The notes: generated from the sequence alone by a model not told the origin. 64,000 nt of DNA from JANQIO01 sp038746745 (GCA_038746745.1 JBCDKJ010000010.1:1-64000); one strand, 5' to 3'; positions 43,707 to 52,408 are shown, counted from the stretch's first letter. Translations and numbers: made by a program.

Positions 43707-44413
43707 CGGCTGCAGCCAACACGGCCAATGTCATCACCGCTACTGCAACCGCAGCAGTCCACCGGGTACCGCTGACGCGACACCCGGCTATGGGTGTTTC
43801 ATCGGACATTCTTGCCGAAATCCACCGCGATGAGGTCGATATTGCGGTATGGCAGCGGGTTCCAGATCCTGCGCTTAACGACGTTGTGGGGCGTTTCATT
43901 GCCTCCCAGCCATTCTTTCAGCAGGCTGTCCACGTTACGCCAGGCAGCGCCGCCGCCAGCCTGGAGGTGCTCTTACGGGTAAAGGAAACGGACAATAACC
44001 ATCTGCTGCGTGATGACATCGCCGCACTGGTGGATAGGTTCTGTGGCCTGTTTGGATGCTACCGCGCCGCACTGCGCCTGAGTGTTCTGGACTACGCAAT
44101 GTGCCCCAAGTTTCATGTAGATCACGTGCCCTGTCGCCTGGTGACAACCTACCTGGGTGTGGGCACCGAGTGGTTGCCCCACGCCGTGGTGGATCGCAGC
44201 AAATTGGGCGCAGGTAGTGGGGGTAAGCCTGATCATCAATCGGGCCTTTATCACAGTGGCAGCGATATCCAGCGCCTGCAGGACGGTCATGTGGCGCTGC
44301 TGAAAGGCAAGGCCTGGGCGGGCAATGAAAGGGCGGGTCTGGTGCATCGCTCACCAACGCCGGATTCGGGCGAGCGCCGACTGCTGTTAACGCTGGATAT
44401 GATCGCCAACTGA
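43703..44413 (+). CDS. DUF1826 family protein of the zinc operon
   Basis: 236 residues, recognisable as DUF1826: AVWQRVPDP, FCGLFGCYRAALRLSVLDYAMCPKFHVDHVPCRLVTTYLGVGTEWLPH and VALLKGKAWAGNERAGLVHRSP. The HxDxxxCRLVT segment has residues that could bind a metal. Function unknown; the family occurs beside ZigA-type GTPases in Zur regulons. ATGA overlap with the GTPase gene shows coupled translation. Confidence 0.85.
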   Translation: MTAAANTANVITATATAAVHRVPLTRHPAMGVSSDILAEIHRDEVDIAVWQRVPDPALNDVVGRFIASQPFFQQAVHVTPGSAAASLEVLLRVKETDNNHLLRDDIAALVDRFCGLFGCYRAALRLSVLDYAMCPKFHVDHVPCRLVTTYLGVGTEWLPHAVVDRSKLGAGSGGKPDHQSGLYHSGSDIQRLQDGHVALLKGKAWAGNERAGLVHRSPTPDSGERRLLLTLDMIAN

Positions 44414-44470
44414 AGGTCACATTTCTGCTGATACAAATTGCCTTGGCGGTGATCGGCGGGTGATACTACG

Positions 44471-44983
44471 GTGATGAAAGTGGCAAAACACATCGATAAG
44501 ACCAGACTGGATGCAGCTATTGAGCGCGCGGAACAGCAGTGCGCCGACCGTGGTTTGCGCCTGACTACCAAGCGCAAACAGGTGTTAACGGGTCTGCTGG
44601 CATCCGGTAAAGCGCTGTCGGCTTACGAACTGGTGGCCGTCTGCGAGGAAGAGTTTGACCAGGCTATGCCACCCATGTCGGTCTACCGTATTCTCGACTT
44701 TCTGCAGGAACAGCGTCTTGTGCACCGTCTCGATTTGGTAAATCGCTACGTTGCCTGCTCCCATATCACCTGCGATCACAGTCACGGCGAACCGCAGTTT
44801 CTGATTTGCGGTAGCTGCAATAGAGTCGACGAGATCCGCCCGCGCCATGACGTGGCGCAACTCCTGCGCGAGGATATCGAATCAGCCGGTTTCCATCTGC
44901 GCAGCGCACAGCTCGAGATCAATTGCATCTGCGACGATTGCCACGACCGTGAAGCGCTCGCCGAGGAAGGCACTAGGCACTAA
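44471..44983 (+). CDS. zur: Fur-family regulator, probably Zur
   Basis: 170 residues: winged-helix (RGLRLTTKRKQVLTGLLASGKALSAYELV, PPMSVYRILDFL) and a dimerisation domain with CxxC pairs (FLICGSCNRV and CICDDC) plus a His-rich segment CSHITCDHSHGEPQF. The structural zinc cysteines and the ZigA/DUF1826 partners favour Zur over Fur. Starts at GTG 44471 or ATG 44474. It would repress this operon at the palindrome near 42453 when zinc is sufficient. Confidence 0.88.
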   Translation: MMKVAKHIDKTRLDAAIERAEQQCADRGLRLTTKRKQVLTGLLASGKALSAYELVAVCEEEFDQAMPPMSVYRILDFLQEQRLVHRLDLVNRYVACSHITCDHSHGEPQFLICGSCNRVDEIRPRHDVAQLLREDIESAGFHLRSAQLEINCICDDCHDREALAEEGTRH

Positions 44984-45191
44984 CCGCCAGACGCGGGCAT
45001 TCCGGTGATGTGGTCGCTTTACCCTGTGCTCTGGTCGAACCGGTGCGCAGCGGGTTCGTCGGAAGAGGTAGGCTGAGATCACTCCACCTGAGGAATTAGA
45101 GACAGCCCGGCTGCGCTTACGCTGGATTCGGCAGAGCGATGCACCTGGAGTATTCGCCGGCTGGTCCCAGGATGCAGAGGTATGTCGCTTT

Positions 45192-45611
45192 TTGACCTGG
45201 CGGCCTCATACAGCGTTATCGCAAGCGCAGACCTTCGTGAAGGCCTGCATTCAGGCACGGGCTGCCGGCACCGAATTCAATTATGTTCTGACGCTGCGCG
45301 AATCGGGCGAATTGATTGGCGACGTGTCTGCACGCACCGGAGAGCACGGTGTAGATCTCGGTTACCTGCTGGCGCGTTGCCACTGGGGACAGGGTTTTAT
45401 GGCAGAAGCGGTGACGGCTTTGAGCGACTGGTTTCTCAATCAGGATGACGTATTTCGCGTGTGGGCAGTCTGTGACGTAGACAACGTCGGCTCCGCCCGG
45501 GTATTGGAGAAGTCAGGGTTTGCGCGCGAGGGCACCCTGCATCGCTGGGTAATGCACCCAGCTATCAGTAATGCCCCTCGCGACGCGTACTGCTACGCCA
45601 AAACGCGTTAG
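45192..45611 (+). CDS. GNAT family N-acetyltransferase (RimJ/RimL-like), start unclear
   Basis: An acetyltransferase with the acetyl-CoA loop LLARCHWGQGFMAEAV and the RimJ/RimL-type VDNVGSARVLEKSGFAREG. The first standard start is TTG 45192, but the same frame carries the conserved family N-terminus upstream (ETARLRLRWIRQSDA, AGWSQDAEVCRFLTWRP) back to about 45093 and is open to a TAG at 45069. No ATG, GTG or TTG lies there. ATC at 45078 has AGAGGTAGG just upstream and could start translation. So the protein is probably about 178 residues with a rare start. It is convergent with metY. Confidence 0.8.
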   Translation: MTWRPHTALSQAQTFVKACIQARAAGTEFNYVLTLRESGELIGDVSARTGEHGVDLGYLLARCHWGQGFMAEAVTALSDWFLNQDDVFRVWAVCDVDNVGSARVLEKSGFAREGTLHRWVMHPAISNAPRDAYCYAKTR

Positions 45612-46879
45612 CTTGCCGCCAGCGCCTGATCAATGTCGGCGATAATGTCGTCGATATGCTCAATGCCCACCGAGATCCGCACCATGTCTTCCGAGACACC
45701 GGCTGAGGCAAGTTCCTCTGGGTTTAGCTGGCGGTGAGTAGTGCTGGCAGGGTGGCAGGCCAGGGATTTCGCGTCCCCGATATTCACCAGCCGAAGAATC
45801 ATCTGCAGCGCGTCGATGAAGCGTGCGCCGGCCTCGCGACCGCCCTCGATACCAAAGCTGAGAATGCCCGAGGCCTTGCCTCCGCAAATTTTCTGGCAGG
45901 TGCTCTTGTAGGGACTGTCATCCAGCGTAGCGTAGTTGACCCAGTTTACCTTGCTGTGTTGCTGCAGATGCTGCGCTACTTTTTCCGCGTTTTCACAGTG
46001 GCGCTCCATCCGCAGCGCCAGTGTTTCCAGCCCCTGCATAATTAAAAACGCGCTATTCGGTGACAGGGCTGCTCCCGTGTTGCGCAAAGGCACGACGCGG
46101 CAGCGGGTGATATAAGCGGCTTCGCCCATGGCCTCGGTATACACCACGCCGTGGTAGGACGGATCTGGTGTAGTCATGATGGAAAAGCGGTCTGCATGGG
46201 CGGCCCAGTCAAACCTTCCAGAGTCCACGATCGCGCCACCAATGGTGGTGCCATGTCCGCCGATGTACTTGGTCAGTGAGTGAATAACGATATCCGCGCC
46301 GTAGTCGAAGGCGCGACATAGCAGCGGCGTTGCAACGGTGTTATCGACAATCAGCGGTACACCGGCAGCGTGTGCAATATCGGCCCAGCGCTGAATGTCG
46401 ACAATGTTGCCCGCGGGATTGCCGATTGATTCGCAAAACAGGGCGCGCGTATCGTCGTTAATCAGCGCGGCGACGCGTTCGAAATCGTCGGCGTCAGCGA
46501 AGCGGGTTTCGATGCCCTGACGGGGAAAGGTGTGAGCAAACAGATTGTAGGTGCCACCATACAGTTGCGATGTACTCACAATATTGTTGCCCGCTTCAGT
46601 AATCGCCTCGATCGCATAGCGAATGGCTGCCATACCCGAAGCAACGGTAAGCGCTCCAACGCCGCCCTCTAATTCCGTCAGACGCTGCTCCAGAACACCG
46701 TTGGTGGGGTTCATGATGCGACTGTAAATATTGCCGGGCACCTTCAGGTCAAACAGGTCAGCGCCGTGCTGGGTATCGTCGAAGGTGAATGAGGTGGTTT
46801 GGTAGACGGGGGTGGTGGCGGCATGGCTGGTGGGATCACCCTCGTAGCCAGCGTGCAGCGCAATGGTTTCTGGTTTCAC
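45608..46879 (-). CDS. metY: O-acetylhomoserine sulfhydrylase (PLP-dependent)
   Basis: Makes homocysteine from O-acetylhomoserine and sulfide. The 423 residues are the length of the MetY branch of the Cys/Met enzymes, longer than MetB/MetZ. Features: ETIALHAGYEGDPTSHAATTPVYQTTSF, YSRIMNPTNGVLEQRL, the PLP lysine in HSLTKYIGGHGTTIGG and the end VRISVGIEHIDDIIADIDQAL. It is divergent from the TetR gene. No SAM riboswitch was recognised in the 164-bp upstream gap. Confidence 0.94.
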   Translation of the reverse strand: MKPETIALHAGYEGDPTSHAATTPVYQTTSFTFDDTQHGADLFDLKVPGNIYSRIMNPTNGVLEQRLTELEGGVGALTVASGMAAIRYAIEAITEAGNNIVSTSQLYGGTYNLFAHTFPRQGIETRFADADDFERVAALINDDTRALFCESIGNPAGNIVDIQRWADIAHAAGVPLIVDNTVATPLLCRAFDYGADIVIHSLTKYIGGHGTTIGGAIVDSGRFDWAAHADRFSIMTTPDPSYHGVVYTEAMGEAAYITRCRVVPLRNTGAALSPNSAFLIMQGLETLALRMERHCENAEKVAQHLQQHSKVNWVNYATLDDSPYKSTCQKICGGKASGILSFGIEGGREAGARFIDALQMILRLVNIGDAKSLACHPASTTHRQLNPEELASAGVSEDMVRISVGIEHIDDIIADIDQALAAS

Positions 46880-46970
46880 AGCGGTCTCCTGAACTGAGAT
46901 AGTTTGGCAAAGGAGGCCGATGGTAGCAGACCGTCAGGAGTCTGCGTTGAGCAGTTAGCATTGCGCGCAT

Positions 46971-47030
46971 AAATTGACAAACTTGACAATTAATAGGGGT
47001 GGGCTGTTTAATTGGCAGTATTGTCAATTT
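46971..47030 (+). promoter_or_regulatory. Promoter/operator of the TetR gene
   Basis: A perfect 10-bp inverted repeat AAATTGACAA (46971-46980) / TTGTCAATTT (47021-47030) flanks a likely promoter. TTGACA (46983-46988) and TTTAAT (47007-47012) are 18 bp apart. A third TTGACAAT lies at 46983-46990. The arms are ideally placed for autorepression by the adjacent TetR protein. Confidence 0.6.
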
Positions 47031-47043
47031 ACATAGGCGGACC

Positions 47044-47625
47044 GTGGCCAGACCCAGTAAGAAGGAATTGCGCTCTGAAGAGATACTCGATGCCTGTGAG
47101 CGCAGCATTGTGCAGTTCGGCGTGGCCGGCGCGACTCTGCAACGGGTAGCAGATGAAAGCGGGCTGGCTCGCCCGTTGTTACATCACTACGTCGGCAATC
47201 GCGAGGACTTGATCGCAGCGGTTGTGGTGCGGTTCACTGAACGTGCTATGGCAGAAGATGCTGCGTTCAAGCAGCACCTGCCAGACAAACACCGCACGCG
47301 TGCAGCGATTCAGTTGCTGTTCGACCCCCGTTATGCCAGCTCCAGCCACGACATCCAGCTATTTCAAGCCCTGATGGTGGCAGCCGAAGAACAGGCGGAA
47401 TTAAAAGTCGTTTTAGCTGGCTGGTATCAGGCCTTTGTCGATGACATGGAGGCTATGTTGAGCGCAGATTTCCCCAGGGTGACTGCGTCGGCAAGACGCG
47501 CGGTGGCTACCGGCATTGTGGCCCTGTATTTCAATGCCGACAGCATGGCGTCGCTAGTGTCGCCTCAGCCGCTGTTTAAAGATTCCAAGCAGGCGGCCCT
47601 GCAATTACTGGAGACGATGCAATGA
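47044..47625 (+). CDS. TetR family transcriptional regulator
   Basis: 193 residues from GTG 47044. An in-frame GTG at 46999 would start within the promoter region and add non-conserved residues. The N-terminal helix-turn-helix is ILDACERSIVQFGVAGATLQRVADESGLARPLLHHYVGNREDLI. The C-terminal ligand domain is not assignable. ATGA overlap with the hydroxylase gene indicates that it controls that gene and itself, probably through the TTGACAA inverted repeat upstream. Confidence 0.9.
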   Translation: MARPSKKELRSEEILDACERSIVQFGVAGATLQRVADESGLARPLLHHYVGNREDLIAAVVVRFTERAMAEDAAFKQHLPDKHRTRAAIQLLFDPRYASSSHDIQLFQALMVAAEEQAELKVVLAGWYQAFVDDMEAMLSADFPRVTASARRAVATGIVALYFNADSMASLVSPQPLFKDSKQAALQLLETMQ

Positions 47626-49118
47626 ACGGAGTCAGCACCCTGCTGTCCGCGCAAACGGTGGCGGATTTCGAGGCCTGGTTGGAAGTCTGGGGCATAGTCG
47701 TGTTCCTCGCACTGTTTGGCCTGGAGATGCTTCGTCTACTCTTGAAGCGCAAGTTGAGCTGGAACCTGGCGGGAGACTCGGTGGCAAGTTTTCTAAGCTT
47801 TGGTGCATTTGCCGTTCTCACTTACGGCTTTATTGCAGCGGCTTACATCTCGCTGTTTTACTGGGCGTATCTGAACTTCGCCGTTTTTGACATACCGGTC
47901 ACTCCCTGGTCGGTCGCGCTGCTGGTGGTGCTGTGCGATTTTGCCTACTACTGGGAGCACCGCTTTACGCACCGGGTGGGCATGGCCTGGGCGACCCATT
48001 CGGTGCACCACAGCTCGCCCTTTTTTAATATTTCGGTGGCTTACCGCTTTGGTCCTATGGATGGCGTATGGCCGCTGTTTTTCCATCTGCCTCTGGCGGT
48101 GGCGGGGTTTGATCCAGTGCTGATTTTTGCCGGCGAGGCCTTTGTACAGCTTTACCAGACAGGCCTGCACACAGAAGTGATTCGCAAGCTGCCGCGTCCC
48201 ATTGAGTGGTTGTTCAACACGCCCTCGCACCATCGAGTGCACCACGGCGCCAACGATGAGTACATCGACAAGAATTACAGTGGCATCTTTATTTTGTGGG
48301 ACCGTCTGTTTGGCACCTTTGCCGAAGAGCGTGCACCCGTCCGCTTCGGCATCACGGAACCCATAGCTACGAACAATCCGATTATGGTGTGGTTGCATGG
48401 TTTTACGCGCTTGTTGCGGCGCGCACGCCACACGGGGTCCTTCGGCGAGGCGTACTTTGCACTGGTGGCACCGCCAGAGTGGCAGCCGGGTCAAAGGCGC
48501 GCAGGACCTCAAAAGGCCATCCTTCCCGCAGCGTTGATGCTGCTGCTGGCCGGCGGCGCGCTGAGCTATGCAGCGGGGTCGAATAGCGATCCTGCTGCGG
48601 CTAACGCATCAACCCCCGGGCTGGATGCTCCCACTGCGGGCGCCACCGCAGCACCTCAAGCGGCTGAGTCAGGTGAAGCAGCCCTGCGCGCGCTGGCAGA
48701 TCGCTACTACCAGGCGACACTCAACGGTGACGTTAGTGCAGTAGAGGAAAGCTTCAGCCCGGACGCCTACGTACACTACCGCATGGATTTCGGTAGTTAT
48801 TTTGGCTCCACAGAGTTTGGCTATCGTGTGGCCGACATGGGTGCTGTCGGGGCCACCGGTTCCGGCGGAGAATTGGACGCTTCTATGAATGGCTTTTCAG
48901 AGAGCTATGAAGGGTTCGACGGGCGCTACAAAATCCTTGCTGCCAGCGTGCAGCAGGCAGGCGACGCGTTAGCGGGGGAAGTCCTGGTGGAATATGTTGA
49001 GCAGTACCGTTGGGATGGCTACAACGGCGTGATGCAGTCTCGCGAAACCCTGCAGGTGGTGAACATGGGCGGCTACCTCGTCATACAGCGTCTGGATGCT
49101 GAACAGACCTACCGTTAA
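47622..49118 (+). CDS. Membrane fatty acid hydroxylase/sterol desaturase fused to an NTF2/SnoaL-like domain
   Basis: 498 residues. The first 300 form a sterol desaturase-type di-iron membrane enzyme with four membrane segments and the histidine clusters HRFTH, HSVHH and HHRVHH (usual HxxxH, HxxHH, HxxHH). A further hydrophobic segment (ILPAALMLLLAGGALSYAAG) and an Ala/Pro/Thr linker lead to a C-terminal NTF2/SnoaL-like domain (ALADRYYQATLNGDVSAVEESFSPDAYVHY). The last membrane segment may place this domain in the periplasm. The substrate is probably a lipid or alkyl chain. Coupled to the TetR gene. Confidence 0.85.
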   Translation: MNGVSTLLSAQTVADFEAWLEVWGIVVFLALFGLEMLRLLLKRKLSWNLAGDSVASFLSFGAFAVLTYGFIAAAYISLFYWAYLNFAVFDIPVTPWSVALLVVLCDFAYYWEHRFTHRVGMAWATHSVHHSSPFFNISVAYRFGPMDGVWPLFFHLPLAVAGFDPVLIFAGEAFVQLYQTGLHTEVIRKLPRPIEWLFNTPSHHRVHHGANDEYIDKNYSGIFILWDRLFGTFAEERAPVRFGITEPIATNNPIMVWLHGFTRLLRRARHTGSFGEAYFALVAPPEWQPGQRRAGPQKAILPAALMLLLAGGALSYAAGSNSDPAAANASTPGLDAPTAGATAAPQAAESGEAALRALADRYYQATLNGDVSAVEESFSPDAYVHYRMDFGSYFGSTEFGYRVADMGAVGATGSGGELDASMNGFSESYEGFDGRYKILAASVQQAGDALAGEVLVEYVEQYRWDGYNGVMQSRETLQVVNMGGYLVIQRLDAEQTYR

Positions 49119-49187
49119 GCTGAACTGACGGCGTCAGTGCAGAGTCCTGCACTGGAGCTGTCGTGTCACTAAGCAGGGCGTTAGGCA

Positions 49188-49961
49188 ATGATCAAACTAC
49201 TGGTCGTCGACAGCAATACTCGTGAGGTCAATGCAGAATTCCGGCGGCATTTTGGTCGTGCGGTTGGCGAGGACTATGCGGCCGTGATAGAGCGCCTTGA
49301 TGCCAATGTCAGCGTCGATATTGTCCGGCCCTACGATGGCGATGCAGTCCCCGCACTCGCACCCTTTGCGGGCATGGTGTTTACGGGCTCTGGTGTCGAC
49401 TGGAACGTGGACGACGCGCGGGCGCGCGTTTTACATCAAGCAATGGAAGCAGGCTTTCATCAGGGCCTTTCCGTCTTCGGTTCTTGCAACGGCATGCAGC
49501 TGGCCGCAGTGGTGCTGGGGGGCGCTTGCGAGGCGTCCCCCAATGGGCGCGAGTACGGTATTGCCCGTGACCTGCAGCTAACACCAGAGGGCGCAAATCA
49601 CCCGATGATGGCAAACCGACACAGTGGCTTCTCAGCGCTCTGCGTCCACCGCGACGAAGTCACCCGTTTACCGGTCGGTGCCGTCCTGCTGGCGAGCAAT
49701 GCACATTCTGCGGTGCAGGCGTTCAGCTATAGCGTGAGTGACACACAGTTCTGGGGCACGCAATATCACCCTGAATTCGCGCCCGGTCCGTTGTCGGATT
49801 ACCTGGTGTCGCGACAGCGAATGCCCAGAGACGCAGCGGCTGATCTCACCGCTGCCGAAACCAGTGCTGTGGCAGCCAGCCGACTGGGATTGACGTCACA
49901 GGCACTCAGCTTTGAGCAGCGCACGCTGGAGATTCGTAACTGGCTTCGGCAGCTTTCGTGA
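49188..49961 (+). CDS. Class I glutamine amidotransferase-like protein
   Basis: 257 residues with the GATase triad: nucleophile Cys in VFGSCNGMQLAAVVLGG and His-x-Glu in TQYHPEFA. It starts MIKLLVVDSN and has the FTGSGVDWNVDD turn, like the GuaA-type stand-alone amidotransferases that act on gamma-glutamyl compounds. No synthetase partner is adjacent. It may be a gamma-glutamyl hydrolase-like catabolic enzyme. 69 bp after the hydroxylase gene; may be co-transcribed. Confidence 0.85.
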   Translation: MIKLLVVDSNTREVNAEFRRHFGRAVGEDYAAVIERLDANVSVDIVRPYDGDAVPALAPFAGMVFTGSGVDWNVDDARARVLHQAMEAGFHQGLSVFGSCNGMQLAAVVLGGACEASPNGREYGIARDLQLTPEGANHPMMANRHSGFSALCVHRDEVTRLPVGAVLLASNAHSAVQAFSYSVSDTQFWGTQYHPEFAPGPLSDYLVSRQRMPRDAAADLTAAETSAVAASRLGLTSQALSFEQRTLEIRNWLRQLS

Positions 49962-50067
49962 TTCCGGCTTAACTTTTTCCCGGCAGGGCTGATGTTGCAT
50001 CATTCAACCAGTGACTCGTCGCTGGCCAGCGCGGTATCGCCCATCTCAGCGGCGTAATGTGTCGGTG

Positions 50068-51699
50068 CTAAAGCATCGTGCCGGTTTTTGCCGCAGCGTC
50101 TATCGGGACTGCCAGGCCAGCGGTGTCTTCTTCCTGCCGGAGTTCGGACCAGACACTGTTGCGCGGTCCTTTTTCAGCACGGCGCTTCACGGCCTGTGCC
50201 ATTTGCAGAAAGGCGAGGGCGAACACGATCGCCAGGGTTTGTACGGTAAACAGCACCCATTCACCCTGCATCAGGCTGCGCCAGGGCGGCATGCCCAGCA
50301 CCCATGCATCGGCGAGCGGAATCGCCATAGTCAGGCCTGCACACAGCCACAACAGCTCGCGTGCGCCGCTGGCGACTGGCCGCCACAGCGTCCAGCCCAC
50401 ACTCGCCAGGAATACGGCGTAATACACCCACTCGGTTAGTGCGATACGATCGGCGTGTTCCATCAACAGGCGGCTGCCGACGAAAGCTGCAGAAATTCCC
50501 GCCATACAGCCAACACAGACGCCGCTATTAAGGCGTGCCAGAAAGACTGCATTCCCGGGTTGCTCAGGCGAGCGCCGACGGCGCCGTGCCTCGACCCACA
50601 ACAAGTTGCCTGAGTAAAACAGGAACGCGCCCGCCATGGACAACAGGAAGTAGACCCAGCGCACCAGATCACCGCCAAAATCAGCAAAGTGCAGGGTAAA
50701 CATGCCGCGATAAAAGGTATAACCCGCAGACGCAGTGTCAGGCTCACTGAGCGCCAGCAGCTCGCCGGTGTGGCTATTCAGTGTGACTGTGGCGAAAGAC
50801 AACAGGGTGTCCGAATCCACCGGTCCGTAAAGCGTGACACGGCCGTTGCTGTCACCGTAATGCTCGTAACGCAGGTAGTTGGGTTCCATGGCTGGCGCGG
50901 CGTCTTTGGCATTTGCAATCAGTTCCGACACAGACAGCGGTGCGCCCGAAATGCCGCTAGGTCCTTCGCTCTGGACGACGCCCAACTCCGGGCCTGCCAG
51001 TGCCAGTAAATCCTCCTCGAATACCAGAAACTGAAAGGGTGCCAGCATCAGGGCGCCAATCGCCAGCAGCGCGCTACTCCAGGCAAACATAATGTGCCAG
51101 GGCAGAGACAACATGCCGATAACGTTATGCGCATCCAGCCAGAAGCGCTTCAGGTTTTTGCCTTTGCGCACTATAAACAGGTCGCGCAGGAAATTGGGCA
51201 GGAATATCACGACACCGGAGACCAGCGCCAGGCCGTACAGCACGCAGATAAAGCCCAGAGTGTACATGCCGATGCGCTGCACATTGGGGATGCCGGCGGT
51301 GTAGTGCAGTCGATAGACAAAACTGGATAGGTGGGCATTTTCCAGGCTGGTATCCAGTGTCCGATCATCGGTCAGCCGGTATTCAAACCGCTCGAAGCCG
51401 CCTTCCTCCTTACGCTTGAAGGACCGCACCAGATGCTGGGGCTCGCTGCGACCGCTAAGTTCGACCCGCAGGTTCTCCACCACCGCAGGATTGGTCGCCA
51501 CAGCCATATCAATCAGCTGCTGGGCTTCGTCGTAGTGTTGTGCGCTGACGCTGTCCGGGCTCCAGGAATCCCACTCGTAGAGTTCGTGATGAAATACGGT
51601 GAGCGCACCCGCGTAAAACGCGATAAACAGCGCAAGGCCTGCTCCGAGGCCGGTCCAGGTGTGAACGTCCGTGAAGGTTTTCATCGTGATTTTTTGCAC
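50068..51699 (-). CDS. PepSY-associated membrane protein (iron-uptake reductase-like)
   Basis: 543 residues with an N-terminal membrane segment (WTGLGAGLALFIAFYAGALTVFHHELYEW), a PepSY periplasmic region, two or three membrane helices with histidines (LPWHIMFAWSSALL), a second large loop and several C-terminal helices. This resembles the PiuB / PepSY_TM family encoded beside siderophore and heme receptors, proposed to reduce iron at the inner membrane. Starts GTG 51699 or ATG 51684. Downstream of two small membrane proteins behind a Fur box. Confidence 0.85.
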   Translation of the reverse strand: MQKITMKTFTDVHTWTGLGAGLALFIAFYAGALTVFHHELYEWDSWSPDSVSAQHYDEAQQLIDMAVATNPAVVENLRVELSGRSEPQHLVRSFKRKEEGGFERFEYRLTDDRTLDTSLENAHLSSFVYRLHYTAGIPNVQRIGMYTLGFICVLYGLALVSGVVIFLPNFLRDLFIVRKGKNLKRFWLDAHNVIGMLSLPWHIMFAWSSALLAIGALMLAPFQFLVFEEDLLALAGPELGVVQSEGPSGISGAPLSVSELIANAKDAAPAMEPNYLRYEHYGDSNGRVTLYGPVDSDTLLSFATVTLNSHTGELLALSEPDTASAGYTFYRGMFTLHFADFGGDLVRWVYFLLSMAGAFLFYSGNLLWVEARRRRRSPEQPGNAVFLARLNSGVCVGCMAGISAAFVGSRLLMEHADRIALTEWVYYAVFLASVGWTLWRPVASGARELLWLCAGLTMAIPLADAWVLGMPPWRSLMQGEWVLFTVQTLAIVFALAFLQMAQAVKRRAEKGPRNSVWSELRQEEDTAGLAVPIDAAAKTGTML

Positions 51700-51712
51700 G
51701 GCTTATGACCCT

Positions 51713-51768
51713 CTCACTACATGCATCTAACTACATGCATCTAACTACATGAATCTAACAACATCGAT
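51713..51768. repeat. 14-bp tandem repeat, 4 units, before the PepSY gene
   Basis: Four exact-phase 14-bp units: CTCACTACATGCAT, CTAACTACATGCAT, CTAACTACATGAAT and CTAACAACATCGAT. The tract lies directly upstream of the PepSY protein's start codon, in the gap after the 87-residue gene. Confidence 0.85.
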
Positions 51769-51812
51769 TCTGCCGGCCAGCTGTCTTCGCCGGCGCTGGC
51801 TTAGAACACGCC

Positions 51813-52076
51813 TTATACTGCAGACGCGCCCAAAAATTTAATCACCGCCAGCAGCCCGAAGCCGCCGCCGCTGATACCCAGTAACACTGCCGCTGCCCTG
51901 CGTGCCGTAGGCTGTAGATAGCTAGCACTGGCCAGCGCCACCCACAGGGGAAAAAACATGAGTAGCGACGGCACGATGATGCCTCGCTCGGACGCTGTCA
52001 GCGACAGAAAGACGCCCATGATCGCGGCGCTGGCGGGGATAGACAAGAATACGCCCACCAATGACCTAGCGAGCAT
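51813..52076 (-). CDS. Small membrane protein of the iron cluster (DUF3649-like)
   Basis: 87 residues with three hydrophobic stretches (SLVGVFLSIPASAAIMGVFLSL, SLLMFFPLWVALASASYL, AAAVLLGISGGGFGLLAVIKFL) and an RRAAA turn. Size and location fit the DUF3649 proteins that accompany PepSY_TM genes; the match is tentative. Overlaps the preceding gene by 11 bp. Confidence 0.65.
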   Translation of the reverse strand: MLARSLVGVFLSIPASAAIMGVFLSLTASERGIIVPSLLMFFPLWVALASASYLQPTARRAAAVLLGISGGGFGLLAVIKFLGASAV

Positions 52077-52320
52077 GGTAGCGCTCCCAGGCCAGCGCCA
52101 GCCAGGGTGTCATCATGCAGGCGAGAAAGTAAATTGATAGCAGTGTGTAGACGCCGGTCCACAGCCCGCCCAGCGCGCGACCAAAATAAAACGACAGCCC
52201 CAGACAGCCCATGGCCACCACAAAGGTCGCCTGCCGCGCGCGCCCCTGCACATTGCGCACGCAGACGTGCGACGCGACGGCGGCTGACAGGGCCAGAACA
52301 ACGCTGATGGCAGCTGCCAC
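52066..52320 (-). CDS. Small membrane protein of the iron cluster (DUF3325-like)
   Basis: 84 residues from GTG 52320, which has GGAGG 7 bp upstream; an in-frame TTG at 52401 is 8 bp from the Fur box and less likely. Three membrane helices (AAISVVLALSAAVASHVCV, VVAMGCLGLSFYFGRALG, GVYTLLSIYFLACMMTPWLAL). Similar small proteins (DUF3325) accompany PepSY_TM genes. Assignment is tentative. First gene after the Fur box. Confidence 0.65.
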   Translation of the reverse strand: MAAAISVVLALSAAVASHVCVRNVQGRARQATFVVAMGCLGLSFYFGRALGGLWTGVYTLLSIYFLACMMTPWLALAWERYHAR

Positions 52321-52408
52321 TGGGGCGCCTCCGTGTTGCTGTTGGTTTATCGGATTCAATCTCGCCTTGCGTAGCGAAAACGCCGCCAGATGTGGCGACA
52401 AGGCAATG

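Noticed and set aside
45008..45076. Short ORF between zur and the GNAT gene
   Set aside because: 22 codons in another frame, no conserved features; it does not supply the missing GNAT start.
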